Shown: positions 1 to 12,867, counted from the stretch's first letter. The stretch: 64,000 nt of DNA from Leptasterias polaris (GCA_037783415.1 JAZGTN010000027.1:1550001-1614000); one strand, 5' to 3'. Program-made: numbers and translations. Notes: a model not told the origin generated them from the letters alone.

Positions 1-3000
1 CCGCACCGTAAGACGGCTCGCCCGGTCACCTTGCCATCGATGAGTTGCTGCATGACACTTTGGGCGTCTACCAGGGGATGCACTGAATACGGGAGGTTGG
101 CGCACACAGACTATGGGGGAAAACACACAAATTTATTGAACCGTTTTATTTAATTTATGGGGAGGGGGGTAGGTTCACATCACACACACAAAGAAGAAGA
201 AGAAGAAGATAAGTAAATACAGACAACTCTTTTTTGTAGAAATTGTTCAATGAATGGGAGCAGGGGAAAAACCAGAACGACTTACCGGCATTTTTTCAAG
301 TAGCTTCAAAAGTTTCTTGAACTGGACGAAGCTGCCGATGGCAATGCCGCGCATAGTTATCCCGTTTAAGACCATATCAGGCAAAGGGAAGGTCGCTTGC
401 CCACCAAGGAGTCCAATGACGTGGTACCGACCAAGCTATACGTACACAATGAAAGGTTTCACGTGTAAAGGAAAGTGGAAAGAACTTTAAAGGAAAGTGA
501 AGGAACACTGAGCAATTCTTATCGTACCTTATGGCTCTCCCCGTGGTTCGCCTGAATTGTTTTGAGGTTTTCTTCTTGCTTTTTGTTGGGGTCTCTGTAA
601 AGCACCTTGAGGGTCTCGCATAAGACGCCATTTAAATACAAATTGTTTTTACTATTAATTAACCCTGATTTAAAAGTCACCAACAAACAAAAACACATTC
701 TGGTTTGTCCTTGGCAGTACAAGTTGTAACGATCTGTTTTACTGATACAATTTATCAGTCAAAAATGAAATGATATTTACGCATAATATTTCATTTTCCT
801 TCAGTTTTATGAAGGTCTATCTCAGTAATAAATAAAATGACACACTACAGATCGACATGATTTCCCTTTCTTACCACTCTCATTGAGTCCTTTGCGACAC
901 TGAAAGTTGGGGAAAGTCCCACAAAATCCAAGACGAGGTCGACTCCATGTCCACTGATTGAGGTGGTTTTAACTTGTTGGACAGTTTCCTCAGTAGTCTG
1001 GTTCCGGGATAGAATTGGAATAACGTTCTTGACGTCACTGGTAACTGCATCTAAAGACTCTTGCTGCAAAGGGAGAGAGAGAGGGGAAGCTCATGGCGTG
1101 GTCATGGGACGATCATCGGTGCATTGCGAGATCTTTTTCTTTGGTCATAAAACTTGAGTAAATTCCCGTTTAAACGTTTATTTAACCATTTCGCAGACGT
1201 TAGTTTTTCCAAGTGTTTTTATGGGCTTGATTTAAGGATGAATCTGTGAGCTTTTGTGTCTTGTATCTTACCAGAAGTATAGAACTCCTTTAATGAACAG
1301 ACACGACGCATGTGAATTGTTTAATATAACACATCACTTCAAATCCTGTAACTTTATGCATCAATAGCTTGACTTGTCCTAGCCCAGGCTGCACTCCTCC
1401 TTTGCATACAACATTGCAGTTGAACAGAGACATTAATTCGTACTAGCTGTCCCGGTAGCTTTTACAAACCCAACTTCAGTTGGGACGATCATCAAGTCGG
1501 TGCATTTTTTCCTGCGAGATCTTCGTTTTTTTTGTTTGTTTTTATAATGGTGAGGTGATACCAGCAGAGGTTTTATGTATTTATTTCTTGGTTTGCCAGC
1601 TCTGTGTATTTGATGCAGTAGGGCCTACCTTGATATCAGCACACATGATCTGAGTTTCCGGTGGATAGAGGGCTCTGGCAAAACGTACTCCACTGACCAA
1701 GACCACCGGCTCCAAAAATCAGAACACAACAGTTACCTAATAGTGGATACAGAAAGGGAAAAGACATCAAAACAAAACTGAGCAATTCACATGGTATCAC
1801 GATAAATCAACACTCGTGGCAAAATACACGTGGCTTCACGTTCATTGATTGTCAGTGTATGAAGTGAAATCCAAGCACACACTCTAAAAACTCCCGGGTC
1901 AGAATTGACCTAGACTTGATTTCAAGTCTGAGATCACGGTTATTTCTCTGCATCGGCCACGCAAAACTCCCCTGCAGATTGGCTATCACACCCCCTAACA
2001 CACAATCTCAGGTTAAAGACCAAGTTTAATCCACAAAGGGCGCTATGGCAGGCAATGATGTATTGGTTATCAGGTAGACTATAAAAAAACACGATCACAG
2101 ACTTGGAACCAAGTTGGATTGAATTCCGAGTCCCGTGGGGTCTGGCCCATTTCTGGGTCAGTAAGACACGGAATCTGTGTCAAAAGGACCTAGAAATGTG
2201 ACAAACTGACGCAAATTCGAGTTCAAATCCCATTTTTAACCAGTTTCCTGGTCAGCCTGACCCACATCCGGGTCAGACTGACCTGAGATCTGGAATCCGG
2301 GTCAACTCTGACCTGGTAGTTTTTAGAGTGTTGCATCATGCCGGACCGTAGTGTTTCATGACAAGTACTGTCAATTACTTACTTACTTTACTTTACTTTA
2401 TTTTCCACAGAATCATGACAATACATAGATATGAAATAACAGAAAAGACGGTTTTAACCATAAGCATTAATACTTAAACCATCATGGATGTGGAAGGGGG
2501 TCAAGTAGAGGCACCCTTTTACAATTATAACATAAATTAGAAAATAAGAAACATTTAACATACAAAACTCATAAGCACATTAGGAAACGTTTCTTACGTG
2601 TGTCTATTAAATAATGGATACAAAATAAAAAGTGCATGTGGATACATACTTCATAACATTCATCTATAATCCGTGTTGTGTAAGGAGTTATGCTTTTAGT
2701 TCATACAATCGTACAATTTTGTCCATTAATCAGTTTTAACCTCAAACCTAATGGGCACTGCTGATTACCAGCGGGTTAACAATCAATTACCTTTGATTTC
2801 CATAGTTGTTTTAACGAACTCCATTCCTTCATCGACGGCATGAAATGCTGTCAGGCCACTGCATGGAAGTTGGCTAGCTATTGGTAGAGGGATGGACGTC
2901 GGAAAGGTGACCAGATACCTTACGTCCGGCACAGCAACATAGTCAGCAAAACTGTCATAAAAAGACAACACATCGGAAAAAGAGCACACAGTAACAACAA

Positions 3001-6000
3001 GCAGAGTCTGTTTGCAATATTAGCAATGTGATGTAAAGTGAAATAAAAATAATGGGACTTAACGGCATCGTCGAAGTTCCTCTTATTTCAGGAACTTTGC
3101 ATCAGAAGTCTACTTTTAAAATTGCTTGGCCCATTTTTCGCTGATTAAAAAATAAATTCTCTGAATGAGTTTTCGATGATTCTGTTTTAAAACGAAAACA
3201 TACACACAAGTTTCGTTTATGCCACAGACAATGCACAAACACATGACTAGTGGAAAGTTGTTTGTACATGGCTAATAGACATGATTTAATTTCAGGACCC
3301 CGACAATATTTCTATTTTTTAAATTGACTATAACACAAATCATGGGCGGGTTTTTTTGTGCAATGAAAGCTATAGGAACTTTCTCCAATCTATCTAAATA
3401 CTATTTAAAATTTAAATAAATTAATTTTGGGGTCAAATTGGCAAAGATAAATATATCTAGTTCTAACATATTCAGTGTTCAGATGTTTAGTTTAGTAAGT
3501 ACGATGGGAAGGGGAATAGGTAAGTTGTTTTCCTGCGTCAACTCAGTGCTAGCCATCATGATTCCAAATAATGTCCGCGTCCGAATAATTAGCAGTGGCT
3601 GTGGCCAGATGCCGAAAAGTCGCATCAAACAGCCAAAGTAGTAGCCGAAGTCGCTATAGATTCGAACGCAGCTTATCAATGTGCTCGAATTATTACAGCT
3701 TCTAAAACCCAAAATATCAACCCGAATCAGTTTTGCCCATGCAGCAGAATTCACAAGTTACAATCGCATCCAATGTATATGGGGGCTTGCTGCTACTTTG
3801 GACTAGCTTGGCATAGGCTACAGCAGCGCAGCGTATTCAAAAATATATACAACAAGCATTCCCAGTGTATTAATATGGAGACTTTAAGCCGAGAGTCCGT
3901 ATTAGTGGCTACGGCTATGGCTAGATCACCGTGACGTCAACGTGCCTGGAAGCAGAGGCTGACCTTCGCAACAACCTTAGCAACAGCCGCAGCCATAGAC
4001 GACCGCTCGTTGTTATTTTGCTGAAACATTTGAATTCAGGTTGTGTTTTACTTTATGAGGTATTTTTTCATTGTTTAGACGCGCTAAACAACAGTTCAAC
4101 GTGCTTAGTGTTTTTTAGAATGAAATGGGATTCTAGTCTAGTCAATCTATGGTTTGACCTAGACAAAATTGCAACAGAATTTTTTTTTTGCAAGTGTCTC
4201 TTGAAGCCCTCCAAAACAACATATCAAAAAAGTAGAAAAAAGGAAGGAGGGGAAATATGCCTAATTTGCATAAATAAAAAAATGGCCGCTTTTGCCTCTA
4301 GTTTCAGTAATATATGTGCGCACACCCTCTAATGCTGGTAGAAATCTTATATTTTCCACACAATATTTTCATGGGTATGGTCACTACATATTCTCCAAAC
4401 ACATACGAGCAAGACAACATCCAAGATGGCTGCCATTTTTTAAGATGGCCGCCATTTTCCCGCCAAAATCAGATTCCCACTAGTTAGTAAGATAATAAGC
4501 TGATTTGAATGACTGCTGCGCTAATATTACGTTTCAGACTCGGTGGTATGACATTTCTCTAGAGTGTTTATCTTTGCATACTCTACCACCAACTTTTGCT
4601 TAGGTCGTGCTTATAATAGGTTACCAAATGAACCTTTTCATATCAATGCACACAAGGGATTGCTTAAAGGTAATTCCTATTCTTATGTGGGCCTTTCCAT
4701 AAATGTTTCACCCAGGTTTGTCCGGAGGAAATTACAAAATCCATTGGAAGGGTCATAAACCCTTGGGATGGCTAAACTAGACAATTCTATTCTAAACTAT
4801 ATTGGCTGGGGTCTTTCTTTGAATTATCTTTGCCCAGGTCTTTTTAATACGACAACATAAGCCTTCCTGCCCGTATGGGATTGTCCATATTTTCCCATAT
4901 TTGGTCTTTAGCATATTCAGCCCATATGGGAATGCCCATGTTTTCCCCATAATGATAACCATGCGGGACAATGCATGTTTTGCCCATATGGGCCAACCCA
5001 TGTTTTTCCCACATGATACCCATATGGGCCACTGCATATTCTGCCTATTGGGATTGCCCATGTTTTCCCCACATGATACCCATACGGGCCAATTCCTATT
5101 CTGCCCATATGGGATTGCTCACATTTTCCCCATTATATGATACCCATATGGGCCCTTACATATTCTGCCCATGGGCTATAGCCAATGTTTTCCCCATATG
5201 ATAGCCATATGTGTTGCTTGCTGGAAAATAGATTGTATAATTATCTTACATTCATATTAACTAGCGATAATTTGATTTTGGCGGGAAAATGGCGGCCATT
5301 TTAAAAAATGGCAGCCATCTTGGACTTTTGTCTTGCTCGTATGTGTTTGGAGAATATGCAGTGACCATACCCATTAAAATATTGTGTGGAAAAAAATAAG
5401 ATTTCTATTAGCATTAGAGGGTGTGCGTACATATATTACTGAAAATAGAGGCAAAAGCGGCCATTTTTAATTTATGCAAATTAGGCATATTTCCCCTACT
5501 TCCTTTTTTCAACTTTTTTGATATGTTGTTTGGGAGGGCTTCAAAAGACACTTGCAAAAAAAATCATTTCTGTTGCAATTTTGTCAAGGTCAAACCTTTT
5601 TTTGGCACAGATTGACTAGACTATTCATGGGAATGAGTTATTTGCCTAAGTTTTTACAGTTTTTATTAAAAAGGATACCCTTGCAAGTTTAAAGGTCAAA
5701 AACAATTGGGAAAACATTATACCCGCCATCTTGTGTCAGTCCAAGGTAGCAAGGTGGCACGTCATCGCTGTCGCAAGAGTTGTTGTATCCGTTAACGCAT
5801 GCGCGGCATGAGTTGCAGTAGATCCATGGATACACGACCACTTTGTCTCCCAGCTTCAGAGCCTTGTCGTTGGTGGCGTTCTTACCCAATGAGTGCACAG
5901 CTCCACATATTTCATGGCCTTGAAAAGGGAAGAAGTATGTAATGAAATGTTGTGCATCACATAATAATGTACTTGTTCCGGTTGAGATCGTTACCAAATC

Positions 6001-9000
6001 GTAACCTCTCTTCTAATTGAATACCACCTGCTCCCTTTGCCCCCATTCCCCTCTTGCCTTTCGTATTATAGCACGTACCTCTTAACATGGTTAACATGTT
6101 ACCATAAAGCTTGTGATTTACTTTTAAAATCCTGGGCCGAGTCTGCAGTACAGCCTCGATATCAATCAATATTTCATTTTTATTATTTTTTTTCTTCATC
6201 AAACTGGACCACCTCCCCTCTTTAAAGTTCAACAGCCTTGTCAGGACACGTAATCCTGCACCGTATTAAAACCTCCTTCCAGCCATCAGGGGCACAAACT
6301 GATGTTGCGATCTTCGGTTCACCGGGTCTGCATGGTAGCGCCTAGGACATATCTGACGTCACACTTCCAGGTGCCTGAATAGCGTGACCGACCTTTCAGA
6401 AACTGCAGATTATACCACTGTGCCCACTTTTGCAGGCCGTAATCTATCCATTAAAGCCGTAACCTGCGCCATGTGATTGCCATAAGTGCGCTGAATACAA
6501 TTAAACAAGTACATTTTTAATATAATAGCAGTGTGTTTTGTTTATATAGGACTAGTCTTGTGAACCCTCAGTCAACCGACGGGTAAATACTCACGTGGTG
6601 GGAAAGAACCAAAGTGCAAGAAATAATATCATTATCGCTCCTTCAGAAAGTTCAATACCTACTGAGATAACTGAATTAAAATGCAGCTGTTCAAAGGAGG
6701 GGCAACATATTCCACATGTATACGGATACTTTCTGTTGATGATATTTTGTCTTCAACCAGCAGGTTATTTTTAAACAAACCGAAAAGCAGATAATATTTT
6801 TAATCGGGATAAGTGCTTCGTTACTTTGCGCGAAAACAGATATTGTGTCGCATGGATTTGTGACGTTGCATGGAGTCACCGGGACAACGACGTTCTAGTT
6901 TCGCGCGGTTTGGATAGGGCCTAGCGTATTACTACCAAAGTTCTATTCAGTGCTCTTTATGGTCAAACGTGAAGCGGAAAATTAGATCAAATTTAAAAAT
7001 TCAAAGATTTGCGAATTTGTTTACAATTTATAAATCAAGCTGTTTTTTATCAAACCATGTTCAATAGATGAAATTCTTTTTCAACACAATTGCCACAATA
7101 CACACTGTAGCGATTTGAGGTGCCCGGAAGTCCAGATTCTCAGCGAAATTAAACTCGTACACTCTCGAGAGAGCAACGTGACTAATAAGCCGTTCAACGT
7201 CCGACTAGCGCACCTTGACAACGCTACCCTGTGGTTTATCCAGGGTATTACTCATGACTCTTGACTCCCGGGCCGGGACCCGTAGCTGACATGGTCAGTC
7301 AATGAACTCAGTGACCTGCAGGCTGCAGGGTTGTTCATGTACGAACAGTCTGGCTCTTATGGTATTGCTGTGCTACTATTCAAAAGCAACTTTTACTTAA
7401 CTATTGTATATCAATCCATGATACCAGATAATGGTTGCGTTTTGTGTGCGGTATATTTTGTATATCTGTACATCGACCTCGATTTCTGAATGTATATTGT
7501 GAAGTTCGTGCCTTAATATTTGATTACAGACTATCTTCGTAGTCATTTTGCATACTCTAGACAATTGATCATGAGCTGGTCCCACCAGCTAAATAAAAAA
7601 GATGATCAAAGTAAACCATTCCACGATCAGCAGAATTTGTTGAGTCCGTATGAGGTCATATTATTTTGGTTACGGCTTAATTTTTTTAATTATTTTTTTG
7701 GGGGGGGGGGGGCGGGGGTGCAGGAGCTTGATGTTCCCCCTTATCTTGCTCCCTGCTTCATGCATTGTGCAATAAATAATAATAATAATTTATTCAATTT
7801 ATATTGCGCTCTCTCCAGGACCAGCCTGTTCGAGGGCGCATAACAATAAATATTCCATTAAGAAATAGTCCATCTACGAAAGCCCAATCGTGCCACTGAA
7901 GTATATATTATCAGCGGGAACTAATCCGTTATAACGAATTGATAATCCGTTATAACGAATTAATAATCCGTTATAACGAATTGATAATCCGTTATAACGA
8001 ATTAATAATCCGTTATAACGAATTAATAATCCGTTATAACGAATTAATAATCCGTTATAACGAATTAGTAATCCGTTAAAACGAATTAATAATCCGTTAT
8101 AACGAATTAATAATCCGTTAAAACGAATTAATAATCCGTTAAAACGAATTAATAATTCGTTAAAACGAATTAGTAATCCGTTAAAACGAATTAACAATTG
8201 GCCCACCTCCATGATGCGACTGAACAGCCGAGTGCGAACTGATGATTTCGGATGCGGATAGCCGTTGACTACAACAACGATGAGTTATGGAACTTTTCGG
8301 CGTTCCTGCCATATACGAAATCATCAATTCGGACTCGGCCGTTCAGTCGCACCGTGGAGGTGGGCCGATTGTTAATCCGTTTAAACGAATTAGTAATTCG
8401 TGATAACGAATTAACAATTGGCCCATCTCGATGATGCGACGTACTGTACGGCCGTGTCCGAATTGATGACTTCGGTAGTGGCTATGTGGATATGGCCGGA
8501 ACAACGGTCGGGCACTGCCGCACAGTCACACCATGGAGGTGGGCCAATTGTTAATTGGTGCGACTGTGCGGCCGAGTCCGAATTGATGATTTCGGCAGTG
8601 GTTATAATATGGCAGGAACGCCGCATCCGAACTCGGGCGTACTTAGTACGTCGCACCATGGAGATGGGCCAATTGTTAATTCGTAATAACGAATTAGTAA
8701 TTCGTTTTAACGGATTACTAATTCGTTATAACGGATTATTAATTCGTTATAACGGATTATTAATTCGTTATAACGGATTATTAATTCGTTATAACGGATT
8801 ATTAATTCGTTATAACGGATTAGTTCCCGCTGATAATATATACTTCAGTGGCACGATTGGGCTTTCGTACTAAAAGATGCAAATTACAACAAAAATCCAT
8901 ACAAATTACAGTAAATTACAAACAATAAAAAATTACATCAAAAAACATACAAAACAGACCGAAAACTCCATACAGAAGCAAATTACACAAAGATCATAAA

Positions 9001-11597
9001 AGCTGACACCCTCACACTATAAAAGAGTAATTACAAAATATAAGCCTCCCTGAACAAGTAAGTCTTTAATTTAGCCTTGAATGACCCCAGTGAATTAACC
9101 CCCCGTAAAAAGGGTGGTAGTGCATTCCACAACTTTGGAGCAGCCGAAACAAAGGCGCGATCACCAAAAGAGTGCAGCATCTTACTCCAATTGGATACTC
9201 AAGTAGTATTTCACCTGTTGACCTCAGGCAATATCTGTGTTGTCTTTTGACAGTAAAAAGGTCACAGACATAATCAGGAGCTAAAAAATGTATACATTAA
9301 AAAACAAGCAATAACATTTTAAAACGAATGCGAAACTTAATTGGCAACCAATGCAGTTCCTTCAGGAAGGGAGTCATATGACAAAATCTGTTTGTATTTG
9401 CAACCAGCCCAGCAGCAGTGTTCTGTACTCTTTGTAACTTTGCCAGTTGAACAAGTGGAAGACCGAAAAACAAACTATTACAATAATCAAGACGGCTAGT
9501 GATGAAGGCATGAATTAAAATAATAAGATAATTTTTAGATAAATATTTACTAATGCGTTTTATATTATGGAGATGATAAAAACTAGTAGAACAGACTTTA
9601 GTAATATGAGAACTCATAGACAAGTTGGAGTCAAACAAGAATCCTAGATTTCTAACATTGGAAACAGGCGTGACGTCAGTACCCCCCACTGTAATATGAG
9701 AAATATTGATCTTAGACAATTGTTGTTTGGAACCCAGGATAATAAACTCGGTCTTACTATCATTCAGCATAAGTCTATCATGTAACATCCACTCTCTAAT
9801 ATCTTCGATACATTTCTCCATTGCTGAGATGGCAAGCTGTTGATTGACCAAGCTAACCGGTTTAAATGATATATACAGTTGTGTATCATCTGCATAACAA
9901 TGCACATCACTTAAATGGGTTTCAACAATATCAAATAACTTTGAGGAGTACATGACAAACAGCAGGGGTCCAAGATAGGAGCCTTGTGGTACACCACAGG
10001 TAAGATCAAACTTGTTTGACTTGGATCCCTGTATCACCACACGTTGACTCCTGCCAGTTAAATATGAAGAAAACCAATCTAGAGCAATTCCACATATCCC
10101 AAATTTAGACCTAAGACGACTTAGTAAAATGGTGTGGTTAACGGTATCAAATGCTTCACTTAGGTCCAATAAAGTAAGAAGAACAACATGTTTGACTGTT
10201 CATTTTCATGAGAATGTCATTGTATACTTAATAAGTGCTGTTTCCGTACTGTGATTTTTCCGGTAAGCAGACTGAAGTGGAGGATACATCATTAACAGTT
10301 AAGTGATCATGGACTTGATTAAAAACAGCTCTCTCGATAAGTTTTGAAACAAAAGAAAGATTGCTAACCGGGCGGTAATTATCAGGCACAGGATCAAGAT
10401 TATGTTTTGTCAACAAAGACTAATGACTCCTTCCAATCTTTCGGGAAGGTTCCACAAGTGAGTGATTCATTGATGACTCTAGTAATAGTTGGAAGCAATA
10501 CATCCATACAGTCAACTACAACAGGTGTTGGCATTGGGTCAAGAGAGCAAGATTTTTTTGTAGAGTGCTTAATAAGGTTTTTGACATCTAATTCAGTGAG
10601 TGGTGAGAAGCATTTCATAGTGCACCCTGTTGTACCAGTATCGGGCGAATACTTAGATGTTCCAGATATCATCCTATCCAGCTTAGCGTGAATTTTTTCA
10701 ATTTTCCCACTAAAGAACTGACCTAATTCATTAGCAAATATAACCTTATCTTCATACGGTGGTAAAGGAATATCAGATTTTTTAAAAGTAAATGCAACAC
10801 CTAAATCCAAGTGTTAAACAGGGTAACAGTATTGTGACATAGGGTTAATTATTGTGAATCATTATTTTATGGGAAACCAGAGGACTACCCCTAATAATGC
10901 CTCACCTAAAGAAACACATGATTACGATTTTACCTGGTGCACACGGGTACTTGAAGCCTGGCCTGCCCTGAAATCGCATTGTTTGTCCATTGCTGAGGGT
11001 GAAACCTCCTTCCCAAAAATGGACGTCGGAGTGGCACATTCCACAGTAGGAGACCTGTATTTAACATGATCAAACTTTGAAAAGTCATTACATTATCATG
11101 TTACGATACGTTCTGCTAGTTAAGCAGGCCATCATTTTGTCTCACCTACAAGCTTTACCATTCATCTTTGAAAGTGTATTTTAAAAACCCTACCGATAGG
11201 CGTATATATTACACATTTATTCAATCGAAAAGCAACTTTGCTTTAAACATATTATTAGTAAATGAACAGGAATTATTTGATGACAAATGACCGTCATCCG
11301 GTAATGGGAAATGTACAACCTGGTATATAATAAGAATAGTGGCCATTTGTAATGCGCCATATGGATACAATGCAAAACATTTCAGTCAAAAATATCTCGT
11401 CACTTGATGATTGCTACCGTGGATAATAATACCCAATTCGGTCTTTGAGACGGATCTGTAAAAAAAAGAGTGAAGTTAAGTGCCTTCCAGGATTTTACCT
11501 TCACTACCGCACCGGTGTCTGGGACCTCTGGAATCAGTTCATGATGCAGGACCTTGAGCGGCTCACCAGGCACGTCTACTCGTACACACCTCATCAT
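1..11597 (-). CDS. Zinc-dependent alcohol dehydrogenase (MDR family), 3' end outside window
   Basis: Eight coding exons read on the minus strand: 11597-11499, 11054-10934, 5918-5723, 2951-2791, 1736-1629, 1063-875, 435-286 and 110 to the window edge. Every junction uses GT/AG and phases agree except inside exon 5, which is frameshifted. Visible family marks are the catalytic-zinc motif CGMCHSD (about residues 37-43), GHE at 74-76, four structural-zinc cysteines spaced C-x2-C-x2-C-x7-C (108, 111, 114, 122), a second catalytic cysteine near 169 in LPCSGLTAFHAV, and the NAD-binding GAGGLG. The family oxidises alcohols or reduces aldehydes with NAD(P), normally in the cytosol; the substrate cannot be read from sequence. 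The start is ATGATG in a good GCC context. About 378 residues fall in the window, close to the usual 340-380, so little is missing at the C-terminus. Family call is secure; exact orthologue unknown. Confidence 0.85.
1629..1736 (-). CDS. ADH exon 5 with a frameshift in the Rossmann segment
   Basis: The exon opens in the expected phase and reads CCVLIFGAGGLGQW, the nucleotide-binding turn. Straight after the Trp codon the frame is lost: continuing gives a TGA before the exon end, whereas a neighbouring frame reads VRFARALYPPETQ and then MCADIK, the expected continuation up to a good donor (AAG|GTAGGC). The exon is 108 bases; 110 would restore both internal frame and the phase 0 needed by the next exon. 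A 2-base deletion is therefore the simplest explanation. It could be an assembly or base-calling error, a null allele, or early decay of the gene. Confidence 0.75.
1880..2330. mobile_element. MITE with about 33-bp terminal inverted repeats in an ADH intron
   Basis: The left end begins CACTCTAAAAACTCCCGGGT and the reverse complement of the right end begins CACTCTAAAAACTACCAGGT; both go on to a TTGACC-like segment. The 451-bp interior is non-coding and holds more copies of GGGTCAG / CTGACC. It lies in the intron between exons 4 and 5 of the dehydrogenase gene. Superfamily is not determined; no clean target-site duplication was seen. Confidence 0.6.
2952..4120. other. Intron sequence with no recognised feature
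   Basis: AT-rich dehydrogenase intron sequence. I see no credible exon, RNA gene or terminal-repeat element. Open frames here are short and lack splice support. Confidence 0.4.
4125..5640. mobile_element. Long-terminal-inverted-repeat (foldback-type) element
   Basis: About 345 bp at 4125-4470 are repeated in inverse orientation at 5275-5640. Shared landmarks include TCTAGTCTAGTCAATCT at the outer ends, TTGCAAGTGTCT, ATTTGCATAAAT, CACACCCTCTAATGCT, CTCCAAACACATACGAGC and GGCGGGAAAATGGCGGCC at the inner ends. Arms differ by scattered substitutions and small indels. There is no transposase frame; the interior contains a separate tandem array. This looks like a non-autonomous DNA element in the large ADH intron. 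Confidence 0.75.
4860..5215. repeat. Tandem array of about 60-bp units rich in CCATATGG palindromes
   Basis: About six degenerate units of roughly 60 bp, each carrying a CCCATATGGG-like palindrome, a GCCCATGTTTTCCCC block and a second CATATGGGCC block. The array lies between the two long inverted arms of the surrounding element. Reading frames through it give Met/Trp/Gly- or Phe/Pro-rich peptides that are repeat artefacts. Confidence 0.75.
5919..7770. other. Intron sequence, no recognised gene
   Basis: Part of the large dehydrogenase intron. Contains a poly-G tract near 7691-7710 and, near 7770-7850, an (AAT)n run followed by TTATATTGCGC, a style seen at retroposon tails. No exon or complete element could be supported. 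Confidence 0.35.
7876..8868. repeat. 1-kb foldback structure built of 21-bp near-palindromic units
   Basis: The outer ends are inverted copies of each other (left CGAAAGCCCAATCGTGCCAC, right GTGGCACGATTGGGCTTTCG). Inside each end is an array of 21-bp units centred on the palindrome CGTTATAACG: about 13 units on the left (7918-8195) and about 7 on the right (8675-8830), in inverse orientation. The core (8200-8660) holds inverted copies of a GC-richer block with GGCCCACCTCCATG and GATGATTTCGG. The whole region can fold on itself. Open frames repeating LLIRYNG come from the 21-bp unit (7 codons) and are not genes. Confidence 0.85.
8870..10815 (-). mobile_element. Decayed, 5'-truncated LINE (CR1/L2-type) with reverse transcriptase
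   Basis: Read on the minus strand, 10810-10400 encodes the region before the RT domain, 10416-10228 carries DNYRPVSNLSFVSKLIERAV, and 10169-9297 has the RT core: DLSEAFDTVNH, CGVPQGSYLGPLLF and the catalytic box YADDTQLY. After an in-frame stop near 9297 the protein continues (LAPDYVCDLFTVKRQHRY), then shifts frame to GDRAFVSAAPKLWNALPPF, the usual C-terminal signature of such elements, ending near 9030. Frameshifts and the stop show it is dead. No endonuclease domain is present. It lies in the ADH intron in the gene's orientation. Confidence 0.85.
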
Positions 11598-11727
11598 GGC
11601 TTCTGAACCTGGTGTTTATTACGTACAGGTACACACGCACTCACCCAACTGCAGCATATTGACGATGATAGTCCAACACAACTGTAGTTGGTTTGGTTGA
11701 CTTGGGACTTTGGTCCATTTCATTACA

Positions 11728-11910
11728 CGTTTGTTTGTTTGTTTTTTGTTTGTTTGTTTGTTAGGGTTGTTTGTTTGTTTGTCATTGTTGGGTTGTTGGG
11801 GTGTTTGTTTGTTTGTTTGTTTGTTGGGGTGTTTGTTGGGTTGTTTGTTTGTTTGTTTGTTTGTTTGTTTGTTTGTTTGTTTTGTTTGTTGGGTGATTGT
11901 TTGTTGTTAA
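11728..11910. repeat. (GTTT)n microsatellite
   Basis: About 180 bp of imperfect GTTT repeats broken by GGGTGTTTG and GGTTG interruptions, about 130 bp upstream of the dehydrogenase start codon. Long Val/Cys/Leu-rich frames on the plus strand are artefacts. Confidence 0.9.
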
Positions 11911-11915
11911 GATAA

Positions 11916-12860
11916 TATTTCCGTCAAGGTTAAACTCGGCAAACTTTGATAAGGGGATATAAACACCGCATGCTGTCAATAGCCAACCTCTCTCATATAA
12001 ACATTGATTTAACGTCTATGGTTATGAGTTACACAAATCAAGAAATCTTGATATGTTTATTTATTTATTTCAAATCTTCGGACATAATACATTATACATT
12101 TCAAATTGTCTGGGTCAAGACGAAAGTAAAAAAAAACTGCCATCATAGTACTCATTGATCTGTCAGTAACTAGACGATACTACTTTGTCTAGATTGTGAA
12201 ATCGGCGGTTAGCTTGGTAGGATTCGAACCCATAACCTTGTGATTGCTAGTCCTGCAGTCTATAACCAGATGCCAGTCAACTCGCCCAAAGCGAAGTCGC
12301 CCACTACAAAGTCACCCATAGCAAAGTCGCCCCAATCATGGCCCCTGACTCATCTTCGATGCAGCAAGCACTATACAGCAGGTCATCATTCATTCCTAGC
12401 ATCCCATGTTTAGATTTATGTAATTAATTCAGAATCGTTCATTTAATCTTTTAATAATTGTTTTCCTTGAGGAAAATTGTACTTTATTATTTTATGCTAG
12501 GCCTACAATCAACAAAATATGAAATCTGAATAGTACAAGTAAATTATTAATTTGTATCTGAAACAAATGATAAAGCGACAAATAAAACAATAATGTGTAA
12601 TCAACAACTGAAAATGTATTTAAAAGATATCAGTAATCGAGTTGAAAACAAAATTATATTAATGCAAACAAACAAACTGAATAAGATTAAAATTCTATAA
12701 TTTCTTTTCACCAAATCCTGAATGAAGGGACTATATAGGGCAGATGAGGTTTAATTTAATCAAGTTTTAATTGTTTAAAATCGGCGCAATGGTTATTTGG
12801 AGTTATGGCCTTTTCATTTTAATCATGTGACCGTTTGACCAGAGAAAGAAAGAACTCTAG
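11916..12860. other. Spacer with a tRNA-like fragment and short CGCCC repeats
   Basis: Near 12180-12262, minus strand, a B-box-like GGTTCGAATCC sits in a tRNA-like context, probably a SINE remnant. Around 12285-12335 there are three short imperfect repeats of the type AAAGTCGCCCA. Otherwise AT-rich sequence without a credible exon. Confidence 0.4.
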
Positions 12861-12867
12861 CATTACA

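Noticed and set aside
875..1069. Extending ADH exon 6 to the stop after NHVDL
   Set aside because: A consensus donor AGAGTG|GTAAGA lies earlier and joins in phase to GRYHVIGLLGG, which restores the family pattern.
3931..4332. 133-residue plus-strand frame
   Set aside because: No recognisable domain, no splice signals, and its 3' half is the arm of an inverted-repeat element.
7874..8873. Open frames repeating LLIRYNG
   Set aside because: They translate the 21-bp units of the foldback arrays; no non-repeat coding sequence.
11688..11979. Val/Cys/Leu-rich frames upstream of the dehydrogenase
   Set aside because: They are translations of a GTTT microsatellite.
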